Made by a program: the position numbers and the translations under genes. From Pseudomonas huaxiensis (lineage in GTDB: Bacteria > Pseudomonadota > Gammaproteobacteria > Pseudomonadales > Pseudomonadaceae), in the NCBI RefSeq assembly GCF_003231275.1, contig NZ_QKVL01000002.1:248001-312000 (forward strand): DNA of 64,000 bases, in the 5' to 3' direction. Below the pieces are notes generated by a model, which was not told the origin of the DNA, did no database searches, and saw only the letters and a list, made by a program, of their open reading frames with translations. This document shows positions 56,588 to 64,000 of this stretch, in pieces; position 1 is the first letter of the stretch, and each line of letters opens with the position of its first letter.

Positions 56588-56606
56588 GCGACTAATTATC
56601 AATCAT
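56588..56606 (+). promoter_or_regulatory. Degenerate Fur-like site upstream of cassette E
   Basis: GCGACTAATTATCAATCAT matches the Fur consensus at about 11 of 19 positions, with the core AATTATCA intact. It lies 12 bases before the chosen sigma start. The call relies partly on its position in the divergent cassette D/E spacer. Confidence 0.45.
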
Positions 56607-56618
56607 GTACTTTTCGGG

Positions 56619-57140
56619 ATGCCGATGCGCAGCGACGATACGCTAGGTACTGCAGATCTGGGGCTGCTCTATCGCACCCACCACTCGTGGTTACACGGCT
56701 GGCTGAGCCAACGCACGGGATGCCGCGAACACGCGGCGGACCTGGCGCAGGACACGTTCGTGCGTCTGCTCAAATCCCGTCAATCAAGCCCCTTGCGCGA
56801 ACCACGTGCCTACCTGAGCAGCATCGCCCGCGGACTGATGATCGATCAGTATCGCCGTCGCGAACTCGAACGCGCCTACCTGGAAAGCGTCGCGTTGCTG
56901 CCTCAACAAGAGGTGCCCTCGGCAGAAAGCCGGCTGCTGATTCTTGATGCGCTCGAGCGGATAGACCGAATGCTCGACAGGCTTAAACCAAGGGTTCGCC
57001 AAGCGTTTCTGCTTGCCCAGCTCGACGGTTTGAGCTGTACGCAGATCGCCGCAAAGCTGGGCGTTTCCCGCGCGACGGTGGAACGCGACCTGGCCAAGGC
57101 CCTGCAACATTGCTATCGCTTGCGCTATGTCGATGCGTGA
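56619..57140 (+). CDS. ECF sigma factor, FecI type (cassette E)
   Basis: This sigma factor is about 173 residues. The start is uncertain: ATG at 56619 or 56625 avoids overlap with the Fur-like site; a GTG at 56577 would overlap it. Region 2 appears as HAADLAQDTFVRLLKS and PRAYLSSIARGLMIDQYRRRELERAYLES, region 4 as LSCTQIAAKLGVSRATVERDLAKALQHC. It overlaps the fecR-like gene by 14 bases. Cassette D is transcribed in the opposite direction from the same spacer. Confidence 0.92.
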   Translation: MPMRSDDTLGTADLGLLYRTHHSWLHGWLSQRTGCREHAADLAQDTFVRLLKSRQSSPLREPRAYLSSIARGLMIDQYRRRELERAYLESVALLPQQEVPSAESRLLILDALERIDRMLDRLKPRVRQAFLLAQLDGLSCTQIAAKLGVSRATVERDLAKALQHCYRLRYVDA

Positions 57141-58116
57141 GCCGAAGGCGCTGGATCAGGCGGTTGTCGACCAGGCGATCCACTGGCTGGTGTGCCTTCG
57201 CTTCAATCAGGCCGATGAGCAAACACAACGCACATTTGAACAATGGCTGCTGCAGCGCCCGGAGCATCTGTTGGCGTGGCAGCGTGTGGAAACGCTTGGG
57301 GATGAATTCGCCGGCATCCCGGCGAAACTGGCCCGACAAACCCTCAATGGCACCCACCGGGGAATGCGTCGACGGCAAAGCCTGAAACTCCTGGGCCTGT
57401 TGGCCACTGTTGGCGGCGCGGCCTGGCTCGGCCGGGATTACACACCACTGCCGGCCATGCTTGCACAGCAGCACAGCAACACCGGCGAGCAACGACACGT
57501 CCAGTTCGATGATGGCAGCCTTATTCAGCTCAATAGCGACAGCGCGGTCGACAGCGATTACGACGCCCAGCGGCGCCTGATCATTCTGCGCCGTGGCGAA
57601 ATCATCGTGAATGTCGGCGCCGATCAACACTCGGCGCAAGCCCGGCCGTTCTGGGTACAAACACGCGACGGGATCATGCGCGCCCAGAGCACCCGCTTCC
57701 TGGCGCGCGAGCGTGATGACGGCACCCTGCTCGCAGTGCAGGGCGGCGACGTCACGGTGTTCCCTGGCTCCAGTCACACCCTTGCCGGCAGCGACAGCAA
57801 CAGCGTCCAGGCCGGACACCAACTGCTGTTCACCGCCAACGGCGCCCGTGAGTTCAGGGATAACGGCCTCGATGTATGGAGCTGGAGCGACGGGGTGATC
57901 AGCGCGCGCGGTATGCGCCTCGGTGATTTCGTTGTGGAGTTGTCGCGCTACCGCCCCGGCGTTTTGCGCTGCACCGAAGCGGTTGCTGATCGTCAGGTCT
58001 CCGGTACCTTTCAGCTCGCCGACAACGATCAAGTCCTGGCATTGGTCGCGCAGTCACTGCGCTTGCGCGTCGATTATCGGACCCGTTATTGGGTGACGTT
58101 GACCGCTGCCGGCTGA
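57127..58116 (+). CDS. FecR-type sigma regulator (cassette E)
   Basis: This 329-residue protein overlaps the sigma gene by 14 bases. The N-terminal FecR domain covers about 8-55 (VVDQAIHWLVCLRFNQADEQTQRTFEQWLLQRPEHLLAWQRV). A hydrophobic helix near 82-98 (SLKLLGLLATVGGAAWL) is followed by the periplasmic FecR domain (DDGSLIQLNSDSAVDSDY, RAQSTRFLARERDD) and an STN-like tail (VSGTFQLADNDQVLALVAQSL). It is the membrane relay for receptor E. Confidence 0.92.
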   Translation: MSMREPKALDQAVVDQAIHWLVCLRFNQADEQTQRTFEQWLLQRPEHLLAWQRVETLGDEFAGIPAKLARQTLNGTHRGMRRRQSLKLLGLLATVGGAAWLGRDYTPLPAMLAQQHSNTGEQRHVQFDDGSLIQLNSDSAVDSDYDAQRRLIILRRGEIIVNVGADQHSAQARPFWVQTRDGIMRAQSTRFLARERDDGTLLAVQGGDVTVFPGSSHTLAGSDSNSVQAGHQLLFTANGAREFRDNGLDVWSWSDGVISARGMRLGDFVVELSRYRPGVLRCTEAVADRQVSGTFQLADNDQVLALVAQSLRLRVDYRTRYWVTLTAAG

Positions 58117-58237
58117 GTCCTTCTTCACCTCATTCCTGACTGGAAAAATAAATGAGGTGATTTCTTATTCTCGCTCGACCTGTAAGGAAGGCCGAAACAC
58201 AGGCCAGTCTGCCAATACCCTTCCATGGAGCGAAAAA

Positions 58238-60649
58238 ATGAGTTCGTCCCCGGTTCCACAGCGCCATCCCTTAAATATTGCCTTACGCAGTGCGATCCTG
58301 GGTTTGGTCGTGAGCAGCTACGCCCTGCCGTCGCTGGCGCAGTCTTCAACCGCTGAGCCGCGCAATCAGGTCCAGCACTGGAACATCGCGGCCGGCCCAC
58401 TGGCCCCGGCGCTTGATCGCTTTGCCCGCGAGGCTGGTATCAGCCTTTCCTTCGATGCGGCGAGCGTAGCGAACCGTACTACCTCGGGCGTGAACGGCAC
58501 ATTCGACACCGCAGCAGCCCTGTCATCGCTGTTGCAAGGGAGCGAGTTGCAGATCGAGCAGCAAGGCCCGAATGCCTACCTGCTGATCCCTCAACCAAAG
58601 GCTGCCGGCCCGCTCGAACTCGGTGCCACCGACGTCGAGGACTTCCGCCTAGCACCCCTGATCGTGAATGCCAAGGTCAAGGTGAATGCCGACGACGACA
58701 CCAACTCGGTGGTCGCCAAGGAACTCTGGGTCGGCGGCAAGGTGGCGACCAGCATTCTCAACACGCCCGCCTCCGTTTCGGTGGTTACCCGCAAGGAAAT
58801 GGAGCAACGCAGCGTCAGCACCACGGAAGAAGCGTTGCAATACACCCCGGGCGTGATCAGCGACTTTTATGGGTCGGATGACCGCAACGACTACTTCCAG
58901 ATCCGCGGTTTCCAGGCCACTACCTACCGTGACGGCCTGACCTTGAGTTCGATGCGCGGCGTCCGCGAAGATCCTTTCGCCTACGAGCGCATCGAGATCC
59001 TGCGCGGCGCCAACTCCACTCTATTTGGCCCGGCGGATCCTGGTGGCTCGGTGAACTTCGTGAGCAAACAGCCGCGCTTCGAGCAGTTTGGCCAGGGCTA
59101 TGTGACCTACGGTTCCTTTGATCATATCGAGACAGGCGTCGATGTCGGGGATGCGCTCAACGACGATAAAACCGTAGCCGGCCGCTTTACCGCCAAAGTG
59201 CAAAACAGCGACCGCGAGTACGACCACTCGCAGGACGACAACCGCTTGGTAATGGGTGGTCTGACCTGGGCGCCCACCGATTACACCTCGGCGACCATGG
59301 TCCTGGACTACCTGAAAACCGAAAGCTCGCCGAACAGTGGCGGCTACCCGCTGGACAAGGAATACGACCGCAGCGACTTCTATGGTGAGCCCGGCTTCAA
59401 CTACCACAATGTCGAGCGCACCAGCCTCAGCGGCAACGTCACCCACGACTTCGACAACGGCTTCGTGCTGCGCAGCAACCTGCGTTACAGCAAGCTGACC
59501 GACGATTATGGCTACGTTTACCTGAGCGATAACGCCTCGCGCGTCGGCACCACGATTCCCCGTTATCTGCTGGGAACGGACAGCGATGCCAACCAGTTCA
59601 ACGGCAACCTGATGCTGCAATACGACGCCCGCTTCGAGAACATCGACAGCAGCACCCTGGTAGGCGTTGAGTATCTCGACTCGTCGACCAAAGAGCGTTC
59701 CGTTTACGACCTGGCGTCCTCGATCGACATCGCCAACCCAGTGTTCACCGGCGTTTCAAGCGCACTCACGCCGTACACCGCGAAAAAGAGCGACACCACC
59801 ACCAAGGCGGTCTTCCTCCAGCAGAACCTGTCGTTCTATGAGCGTTTCATCGTTACCGCCGGTGTGCGCAACGACTCAATGGAACTGTCCAGCAAGGGTT
59901 ACAACCAGTTCTCCAGCCCTGTGCAATTCGATGATAACGACAACTTCTCCGAGACCTCCTACCGCGGTGCGCTGACCTACATCGTCAACGATGAAGTTTC
60001 CACTTACGTGAGCATGGTCGAGTCCGTCTCGCCGCCCCAGGTGGGTGTTACACCACAGACCGGCAAACAGTACGAAGTGGGCGTGAAGTATTCGCCGATG
60101 GGGATGGATGCACTGTTCTCGGCGGCGATTTACGACCTGACCCAGGAAAACGTCACCATCGCCGTGGTGCTGCCGAGCGGCATCATTGAACAGCAGACAG
60201 TGGGCGAATCGCGGATGCGCGGCCTCGACCTGGAAGCCAAGGCGCAAGTGACGCAGAACGTCAGCCTGGTTGGCGGCTACTCGTACATGAAGTCAGAAGT
60301 TCTGCGCGGTTCGTTGTACGACGGCAGCTCCCTCAAGGGCAATGAGTTCACCACCGCACCGAAGCATTCCGCTTCGCTGTGGAGTTACTACAGCGTGCCC
60401 GGCACGGACGTCAGCGTCGGCCTCGGCGCGCGCTATGTCGGAGCGTATTACCTGAATGCCGCCAACACCGGCAAAAGCGACGGCACCACGTTGTTTGACG
60501 CTGCTTTCAACTACCAGATTGCCAAGGGTACCGAGCTTGCGGTGAATGTCAGCAACTTGCTGGATGAGCAGCATGTGGTGGGTTCAGGTACGGCGAACTT
60601 CTATAACCCGGGGCGGGAGGTTACGGCGAAGGTGAGTTACAACTGGTAA
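58238..60649 (+). CDS. TonB-dependent siderophore receptor with STN domain (cassette E)
   Basis: This 803-residue outer-membrane receptor is read from the ATG at 58238, with GGAG seven bases upstream, giving a signal peptide cut near residue 34 (SYALPSLA/QSS). STN lies at about 42-98 (WNIAAGPLAPALDRFAREAG). The plug has LNTPASVSVVTRKEMEQRSVSTTEEALQYTPGV and IEILRGANSTLFGPADPGGSVNFVSKQP; the barrel ends in VTAKVSYNW. Its plug is the FhuA-like form, as in D, but D and E are not close copies. The ligand is unknown. Confidence 0.92.
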   Translation: MSSSPVPQRHPLNIALRSAILGLVVSSYALPSLAQSSTAEPRNQVQHWNIAAGPLAPALDRFAREAGISLSFDAASVANRTTSGVNGTFDTAAALSSLLQGSELQIEQQGPNAYLLIPQPKAAGPLELGATDVEDFRLAPLIVNAKVKVNADDDTNSVVAKELWVGGKVATSILNTPASVSVVTRKEMEQRSVSTTEEALQYTPGVISDFYGSDDRNDYFQIRGFQATTYRDGLTLSSMRGVREDPFAYERIEILRGANSTLFGPADPGGSVNFVSKQPRFEQFGQGYVTYGSFDHIETGVDVGDALNDDKTVAGRFTAKVQNSDREYDHSQDDNRLVMGGLTWAPTDYTSATMVLDYLKTESSPNSGGYPLDKEYDRSDFYGEPGFNYHNVERTSLSGNVTHDFDNGFVLRSNLRYSKLTDDYGYVYLSDNASRVGTTIPRYLLGTDSDANQFNGNLMLQYDARFENIDSSTLVGVEYLDSSTKERSVYDLASSIDIANPVFTGVSSALTPYTAKKSDTTTKAVFLQQNLSFYERFIVTAGVRNDSMELSSKGYNQFSSPVQFDDNDNFSETSYRGALTYIVNDEVSTYVSMVESVSPPQVGVTPQTGKQYEVGVKYSPMGMDALFSAAIYDLTQENVTIAVVLPSGIIEQQTVGESRMRGLDLEAKAQVTQNVSLVGGYSYMKSEVLRGSLYDGSSLKGNEFTTAPKHSASLWSYYSVPGTDVSVGLGARYVGAYYLNAANTGKSDGTTLFDAAFNYQIAKGTELAVNVSNLLDEQHVVGSGTANFYNPGREVTAKVSYNW

Positions 60650-60671
60650 GGCGTTTTCCCGGTAGGAAGTG

Positions 60672-60693
60672 GTGCCCGCTGGAAAGCGGGCAC
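60672..60693. terminator. 9-bp hairpin after receptor E
   Basis: GTGCCCGCT (60672-60680) and AGCGGGCAC (60685-60693) pair perfectly around a GGAA loop. It is about 20 bases past the receptor stop and 45 bases before the end of the convergent azlD gene. There is no T-run, so efficiency is uncertain. Confidence 0.55.
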
Positions 60694-60737
60694 TGCTGAC
60701 TCGAGCTTTCATAAAAACAGACAATTAAAGTTGACAC

Positions 60738-61034
60738 CTACAGCACCCACCGAAGCCCCGCCAGCGCTCCCACGGCAATCGCGACAGTGAACAGCATCGG
60801 CAAGCGCCAGGCGGCAACCAGTGTGATGGCCAATGCGATCAGCTCTTCAGGATGAGGTGAAACGAAGTGTGGCGCGATCACCGAAATCAGCACGCATCCC
60901 GGTGCTGCCTCCATTACCGCGCGGGCACGCGGCCCGAGCTTGCGTTTGCGCAGCAGCAGATAACCCGCGAGGCGTGTCGCATAGGTGGCTGACGCCATGC
61001 CCCCAATCGTCAGCAAAGCCGACATGCTGATCAT
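60738..61034 (-). CDS. azlD: AzlD-type small subunit of a branched-chain amino acid exporter
   Basis: This 98-residue membrane protein has about three or four helices and the family block ATRLAGYLLLRKRKLGPRARAVMEAAPGCVLISVIAPHF. The start ATG at 61034 overlaps the azlC stop in an ATGA arrangement; the much longer frame reading to 61550 lies inside azlC and is not real. AzlC and AzlD form a two-part exporter for branched-chain amino acids or analogues in several bacteria. Confidence 0.9.
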   Translation of the reverse strand: MISMSALLTIGGMASATYATRLAGYLLLRKRKLGPRARAVMEAAPGCVLISVIAPHFVSPHPEELIALAITLVAAWRLPMLFTVAIAVGALAGLRWVL

Positions 61035-61741
61035 GACGCTATCGCCCGAAGGTAAGTGAACAGCATTCCGGCAATGACGCCGGCAAATACGAACCAGGCA
61101 CCAGGCACCGTGAGGTAGACAAGAATCGCAACCCCCAGGCTGATCAACCAGGAACAAGCCAACCGCGGCCCTTTCCACATCCCCCTGAGCAGCACGATGA
61201 AGACCGCCGGGAACGCCATCGCAAAGCCATAGGCTTCGATGTTGCCCAGTGCCGGTCCGACCGCAGCGCCGATCAAGGCAAAACCGACCCAGACCGGGTA
61301 GAACGGCAAACAAGCGCCACAGTAGTAGGGCCAACTGAAAGCTGCTTGCTGTTGCGCCGAGGACCTCCTCAGGGTATCGGCATAGCTGATCGCCCAACCC
61401 TCGTCCGCCATGAAGAACAAGGCCGGAATCACCTTGCGCTTGGGCAAGTGCTGGAGATAAGGCGCCAGCGCCGCCCCCATTACGATATGGCGGCTGTTGA
61501 TCAACAGGGTAATGAGCACGATCGTCAGCATCGGCGGCACCGCCCCCCATAACTTGATGGCGGCGAACTCCGAGCCGCCGGCAAAGTTGAGGCCGGTCAT
61601 CGCCCCCACTTCAACCAGTGACAAGCCGACCTGCGAAGCTTGCGCACCGAGAACCATTGCATAAGGGGCAACCGCGAACATGACCGGGAGGGCATCCCTC
61701 GCCCCTCGCAGGATCTCGCTTCTATCGTAGGGGTCGGTCAT
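61031..61741 (-). CDS. azlC: AzlC-type large subunit of a branched-chain amino acid exporter
   Basis: This 236-residue membrane protein has the AzlC opening (GARDALPVMFAVAPYAMVLGAQASQVGLSLVEVGAMTGLNFAGGSEFAAI) and about seven helices. VLITLLINSRHIVMGAALAPYLQHLP is the typical middle part. It is coupled to azlD by a four-base overlap. A LysR gene starts 119 bases away, divergent, and is likely to control the pair. Confidence 0.92.
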   Translation of the reverse strand: MTDPYDRSEILRGARDALPVMFAVAPYAMVLGAQASQVGLSLVEVGAMTGLNFAGGSEFAAIKLWGAVPPMLTIVLITLLINSRHIVMGAALAPYLQHLPKRKVIPALFFMADEGWAISYADTLRRSSAQQQAAFSWPYYCGACLPFYPVWVGFALIGAAVGPALGNIEAYGFAMAFPAVFIVLLRGMWKGPRLACSWLISLGVAILVYLTVPGAWFVFAGVIAGMLFTYLRAIAS

Positions 61742-61860
61742 GGGCGGCTACTCACTGCATCACTGTCGTTGTGGTTGCAAGGAGTGTGAATGCGGACGGA
61801 TCACCCAGAAAAGCGAATATCTGTTATACAGCGCATTCGATTCTCGAATGACTGAATACG

Positions 61861-62772
61861 ATGATTCATTCCAAGGATTTGCAGATCGATTGGTTGCGCA
61901 CGTTTCTGGCGGTCGTGGATACCGGTTCCATGACTGCGGCGGCGCGCCAGGTCGCCCGATCACAGTCAGCGGTGAGCATGCAGTTGAAAAAACTGGAGGA
62001 CAGCCTCGGTCGTCCGCTGTTCAAGCGCGAGCCGAGGCAACTGACGTTGACTCCTGCCGGGTATGACCTCCTCGGCCACGCCCGCAAGCTGCTCGAAGCC
62101 CACTCGACGATGGTCGATGCGATGCACGGCGGTGCGGTCTCCGGGCGCGTTACTTTGGGTGCGCCGGTTGACTATGCACTGACGTATCTGATGCCCGCCC
62201 TGCGCAGCTTCATGACCCGCTTTGGCGAGGTCGAGGTCACATTGGTCTGCGAAGACTCTGCAAGCCTCTGGGCAAAGGTCGACCGTGGCCAGGTCGATCT
62301 TGCCTTGGTAACCCGCGATGGCCCTTCGCGGGGCGAACTGCTGTTCAGAGAAGCGTTGGTATGGGGCGCCGCCGAGCAACATGAAGCGTGGAAGCGCAGC
62401 CAACTGCCAATAGCCGTGCACGGGCTCAGCGAGCGCTTGCGCACGGCAATCCTTGCCGCTATTTCGGGTTTGGGCCGTGAGTATCGAGTGGTCTACAACA
62501 GCCCCAATGTGAGCGGCCAGTTGGCAGCGATGGAAAGTGGCCTCGCTGTGGCCGTGGTCACTCGTTGCAGCTTGCCAGCGCACCTCAAGGTGCTGGATAC
62601 CCGGCACGGTCTGCCAGAATTGCCGGTGGCGGATGTCGTGTTGACCCGAAGCCGAGACTCGAAAGGCTCACGCGGTGTAGATGCGCTGTACGCACATGTT
62701 GCAAGCGCGTTGCGCGATCCACTCCGCGATGGACCTGCCCACGCCCCCAGGGATGATAAATATGCCCTGTGA
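61861..62772 (+). CDS. LysR-family transcriptional regulator next to azlCD
   Basis: This 303-residue regulator has the winged helix LRTFLAVVDTGSMTAAARQVARSQSAVSMQLKKLEDSLGRPLFKRE and a LysR effector domain from about residue 92 (VSGRVTLGAPVDYALTYLMPAL). It is divergent from azlCD, the usual place for a controller of that exporter. It overlaps the start of a hydrolase gene by 11 bases, so that gene may be co-expressed. Confidence 0.92.
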   Translation: MIHSKDLQIDWLRTFLAVVDTGSMTAAARQVARSQSAVSMQLKKLEDSLGRPLFKREPRQLTLTPAGYDLLGHARKLLEAHSTMVDAMHGGAVSGRVTLGAPVDYALTYLMPALRSFMTRFGEVEVTLVCEDSASLWAKVDRGQVDLALVTRDGPSRGELLFREALVWGAAEQHEAWKRSQLPIAVHGLSERLRTAILAAISGLGREYRVVYNSPNVSGQLAAMESGLAVAVVTRCSLPAHLKVLDTRHGLPELPVADVVLTRSRDSKGSRGVDALYAHVASALRDPLRDGPAHAPRDDKYAL

Positions 62773-63463
62773 AAGTGCTCTGCCATTGGTGCTGATTCCC
62801 GGCTTCATGCTCGACGAGTCGCTTTGGAACGAGGTAGTTGAACACCTGCCATTCAAGCGCAAGGTTCATCGGGCGAACCTGCTCCAGGGGCATACAATTG
62901 CTGAGATTGCTCAGAACATCGCAGCCGACGCACCTCCAAGGTTTGTCCTGATCGGTTTTTCACTGGGCGGCTATGTTGCAAGATCCTTGGTACAGCAGTT
63001 CCCAGACCGGGTGGCGGGCCTTGTGTTGATTGCAACGTCACTACGCCCGGACACACCTGTGCAGCAGCGGCTCAAGCAAACTGCGGTGAAGGCATCTGCA
63101 CAAGGGCAGTTTCGTGGTTTGAGTTCGGTATCGATTAGCCAATCGGTTAACCCACTCCGGGCAAACGACAACGCGTTGATTGGCCGCATTCGTGAAATGG
63201 GTCAGCGAATGGGCCACGACGTTTTTGCCAGACAATCCCTGCTGGTCAGGAACGAAATTTCGTCCTGCACTATCCATTGCCCGACCCTGATCATTGCCGG
63301 TGCGCAGGACAAACTGAGATTGCCTGAAGAGGCACGGGAGCTGCGTGACGCAATCCCGGGAGCCCGTCTCGAAGTCGTGGAAGAGTCAGGCCACATGATT
63401 CCATTGGAACAGCCTGAAAAACTCGCCCTGTTGATATCGCACTGGTTGGATTCGATGGGCTGA
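62762..63463 (+). CDS. Alpha/beta hydrolase
   Basis: This 233-residue hydrolase has the nucleophile elbow GFSLGGYVARSL (Ser near residue 68), an Asp in AGAQDKLRLPEEA and the terminal His in ESGHMIPLEQPEKLA. It opens LVLIPGFMLDESLWNEV, a typical oxyanion-loop start. I prefer the ATG at 62762 because AGGGATG lies about seven bases upstream; the ATG at 62753 lacks a site. There is no signal peptide. The substrate is probably a small ester or lactone and is not identified. Confidence 0.88.
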   Translation: MPCESALPLVLIPGFMLDESLWNEVVEHLPFKRKVHRANLLQGHTIAEIAQNIAADAPPRFVLIGFSLGGYVARSLVQQFPDRVAGLVLIATSLRPDTPVQQRLKQTAVKASAQGQFRGLSSVSISQSVNPLRANDNALIGRIREMGQRMGHDVFARQSLLVRNEISSCTIHCPTLIIAGAQDKLRLPEEARELRDAIPGARLEVVEESGHMIPLEQPEKLALLISHWLDSMG

Positions 63464-63530
63464 AAGTACGAGTAGCCTGCGTATGATTGCCCTCTTCCGA
63501 GTGACACCTGTGACCGCTTGCCTTGGCTGG

Positions 63531-64000
63531 TCAGTCGCCCATTGATCCGAGGAGCCACTGCCGAAAAATCTCGGCAGAAGCTGAGCGCTTGCGATGCTTG
63601 AGCGATACCAGGAATTCTCCATTACCCGTCACGCATTCGAAAGGTGTCACCCGCTGCAACTCGCCCTTCGCCAGCGCTTCCTCTGCCATGAACGTCCAGG
63701 CCAGGCCGATGCCCATACCCTGCTGAACGGCTCGATAAGCCAATGTCAATTGGTTGAAGACCGGAGCTTTGTCGCGCGCAGCATAGTCGATGCCAAAGTG
63801 GCCGAACCATTGATGCCAGTCCAGGCACTGCCAGGCGCACGTATCGATCTGCACCAAATTGGCCTGAGCCAATTGTTCCAGGGTGTAGATTCCAGACACG
63901 TCCAATGAAGGATGAGCCACGGCGTAGACGATTTCCGGGAGCAGGAAATCGCTATCCAGCGAGGGCCATTCGCCAGAACCATAGAGAATGCCCACGTCAA
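63531..64000 (-). CDS. LysR-family regulator, C-terminal part (cut by window edge)
   Basis: About 155 residues of the effector-binding domain are visible. DVGILYGSGEWPSLDSDFLLPEIVYAV, LVQIDTCAWQCLDWHQWFGHFGID and AVQQGMGIGLAWTFMAEEALAKGEL are typical of GcvA-type LysR regulators (gly/trp-rich block before the second sub-domain). The frame is open to the window end, so the DNA-binding domain lies outside. Its stop is about 65 bases from the hydrolase stop, convergent. Confidence 0.85.
   Translation of the reverse strand, partial: DVGILYGSGEWPSLDSDFLLPEIVYAVAHPSLDVSGIYTLEQLAQANLVQIDTCAWQCLDWHQWFGHFGIDYAARDKAPVFNQLTLAYRAVQQGMGIGLAWTFMAEEALAKGELQRVTPFECVTGNGEFLVSLKHRKRSASAEIFRQWLLGSMGD

Noticed and set aside
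60738..61550. A 270-codon reading of azlD extended into azlC
   Set aside because: The upstream part overlaps azlC in another frame; the ATG at 61034 gives the normal AzlD length and an ATGA overlap with azlC.

Overview
The window is about 64 kb of chromosome from a GC-rich gammaproteobacterium, almost certainly a fluorescent-group Pseudomonas. The evidence is the GC-rich codon use, the classic Pseudomonas REP hairpins (arms containing GTAGGAGCGAGCTTGCTCGCG or GTGGGAGCTGGCTTGCCAG), the many FecI/FecR/TonB-receptor cassettes, a BdlA-like protein and a DUF2986 miniprotein. This is inference from gene content; no 16S or housekeeping marker is present. I saw no tRNA, rRNA, CRISPR array, transposase or integrase. 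No stretch over 300 bases lacks a gene.

Layout. 1-4.5 kb: a glutathione transferase, a small membrane protein, a periplasmic solute-binding protein and an OsmC-YcaO fusion. 4.7-8.7 kb: iron-signalling cassette A (sigma, FecR, receptor). 8.8-12.0 kb (minus strand): a compact operon of an unrecognised regulator, a diguanylate cyclase and a BdlA-like PAS-PAS-MCP protein, a likely c-di-GMP/biofilm module. 12.2-14.3 kb: a SulP anion permease and a small acidic protein. 14.5-23.2 kb: a giant NdvB-type cyclic beta-1,2-glucan synthase. 23.2-27.2 kb: a Crp-like regulator, a PhyH-type dioxygenase, a secreted cupin with an SDR, and a secreted protein of unknown function. 27.3-31.3 kb: cassette B. 31.5-33.1 kb: a GNAT enzyme and small proteins. 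33.3-37.3 kb: cassette C. 37.3-46.9 kb: a zinc alcohol dehydrogenase, a GAF histidine kinase, an aldo/keto reductase - CMD protein - hydrolase operon, LysR regulators, a 2-hydroxyacid dehydrogenase and small genes. 47.0-51.0 kb: an AT-richer island with a lipoprotein and, divergent from it, an hxsA-hxsD-hxsB-hxsC operon. 51.2-52.3 kb: a membrane protein and a GST. 52.4-60.6 kb: divergent iron-signalling cassettes D (minus) and E (plus). 60.7-64.0 kb: azlCD exporter genes, a divergent LysR gene overlapping a hydrolase gene, and a LysR gene cut by the window edge.

The most notable locus is the His-Xaa-Ser (Hxs) system at 47.7-51.0 kb. A secreted 101-residue peptide ends in six perfect His-Xaa-Ser triplets, and it is followed with overlapping reading frames by HxsD and two different radical-SAM/SPASM-like enzymes. 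The family is named in protein-family collections, but to my knowledge its chemistry and purpose are not established. The second theme is five complete cell-surface-signalling cassettes (ECF sigma, FecR, STN-bearing TonB receptor) in one window, which points to heavy investment in siderophore scavenging.
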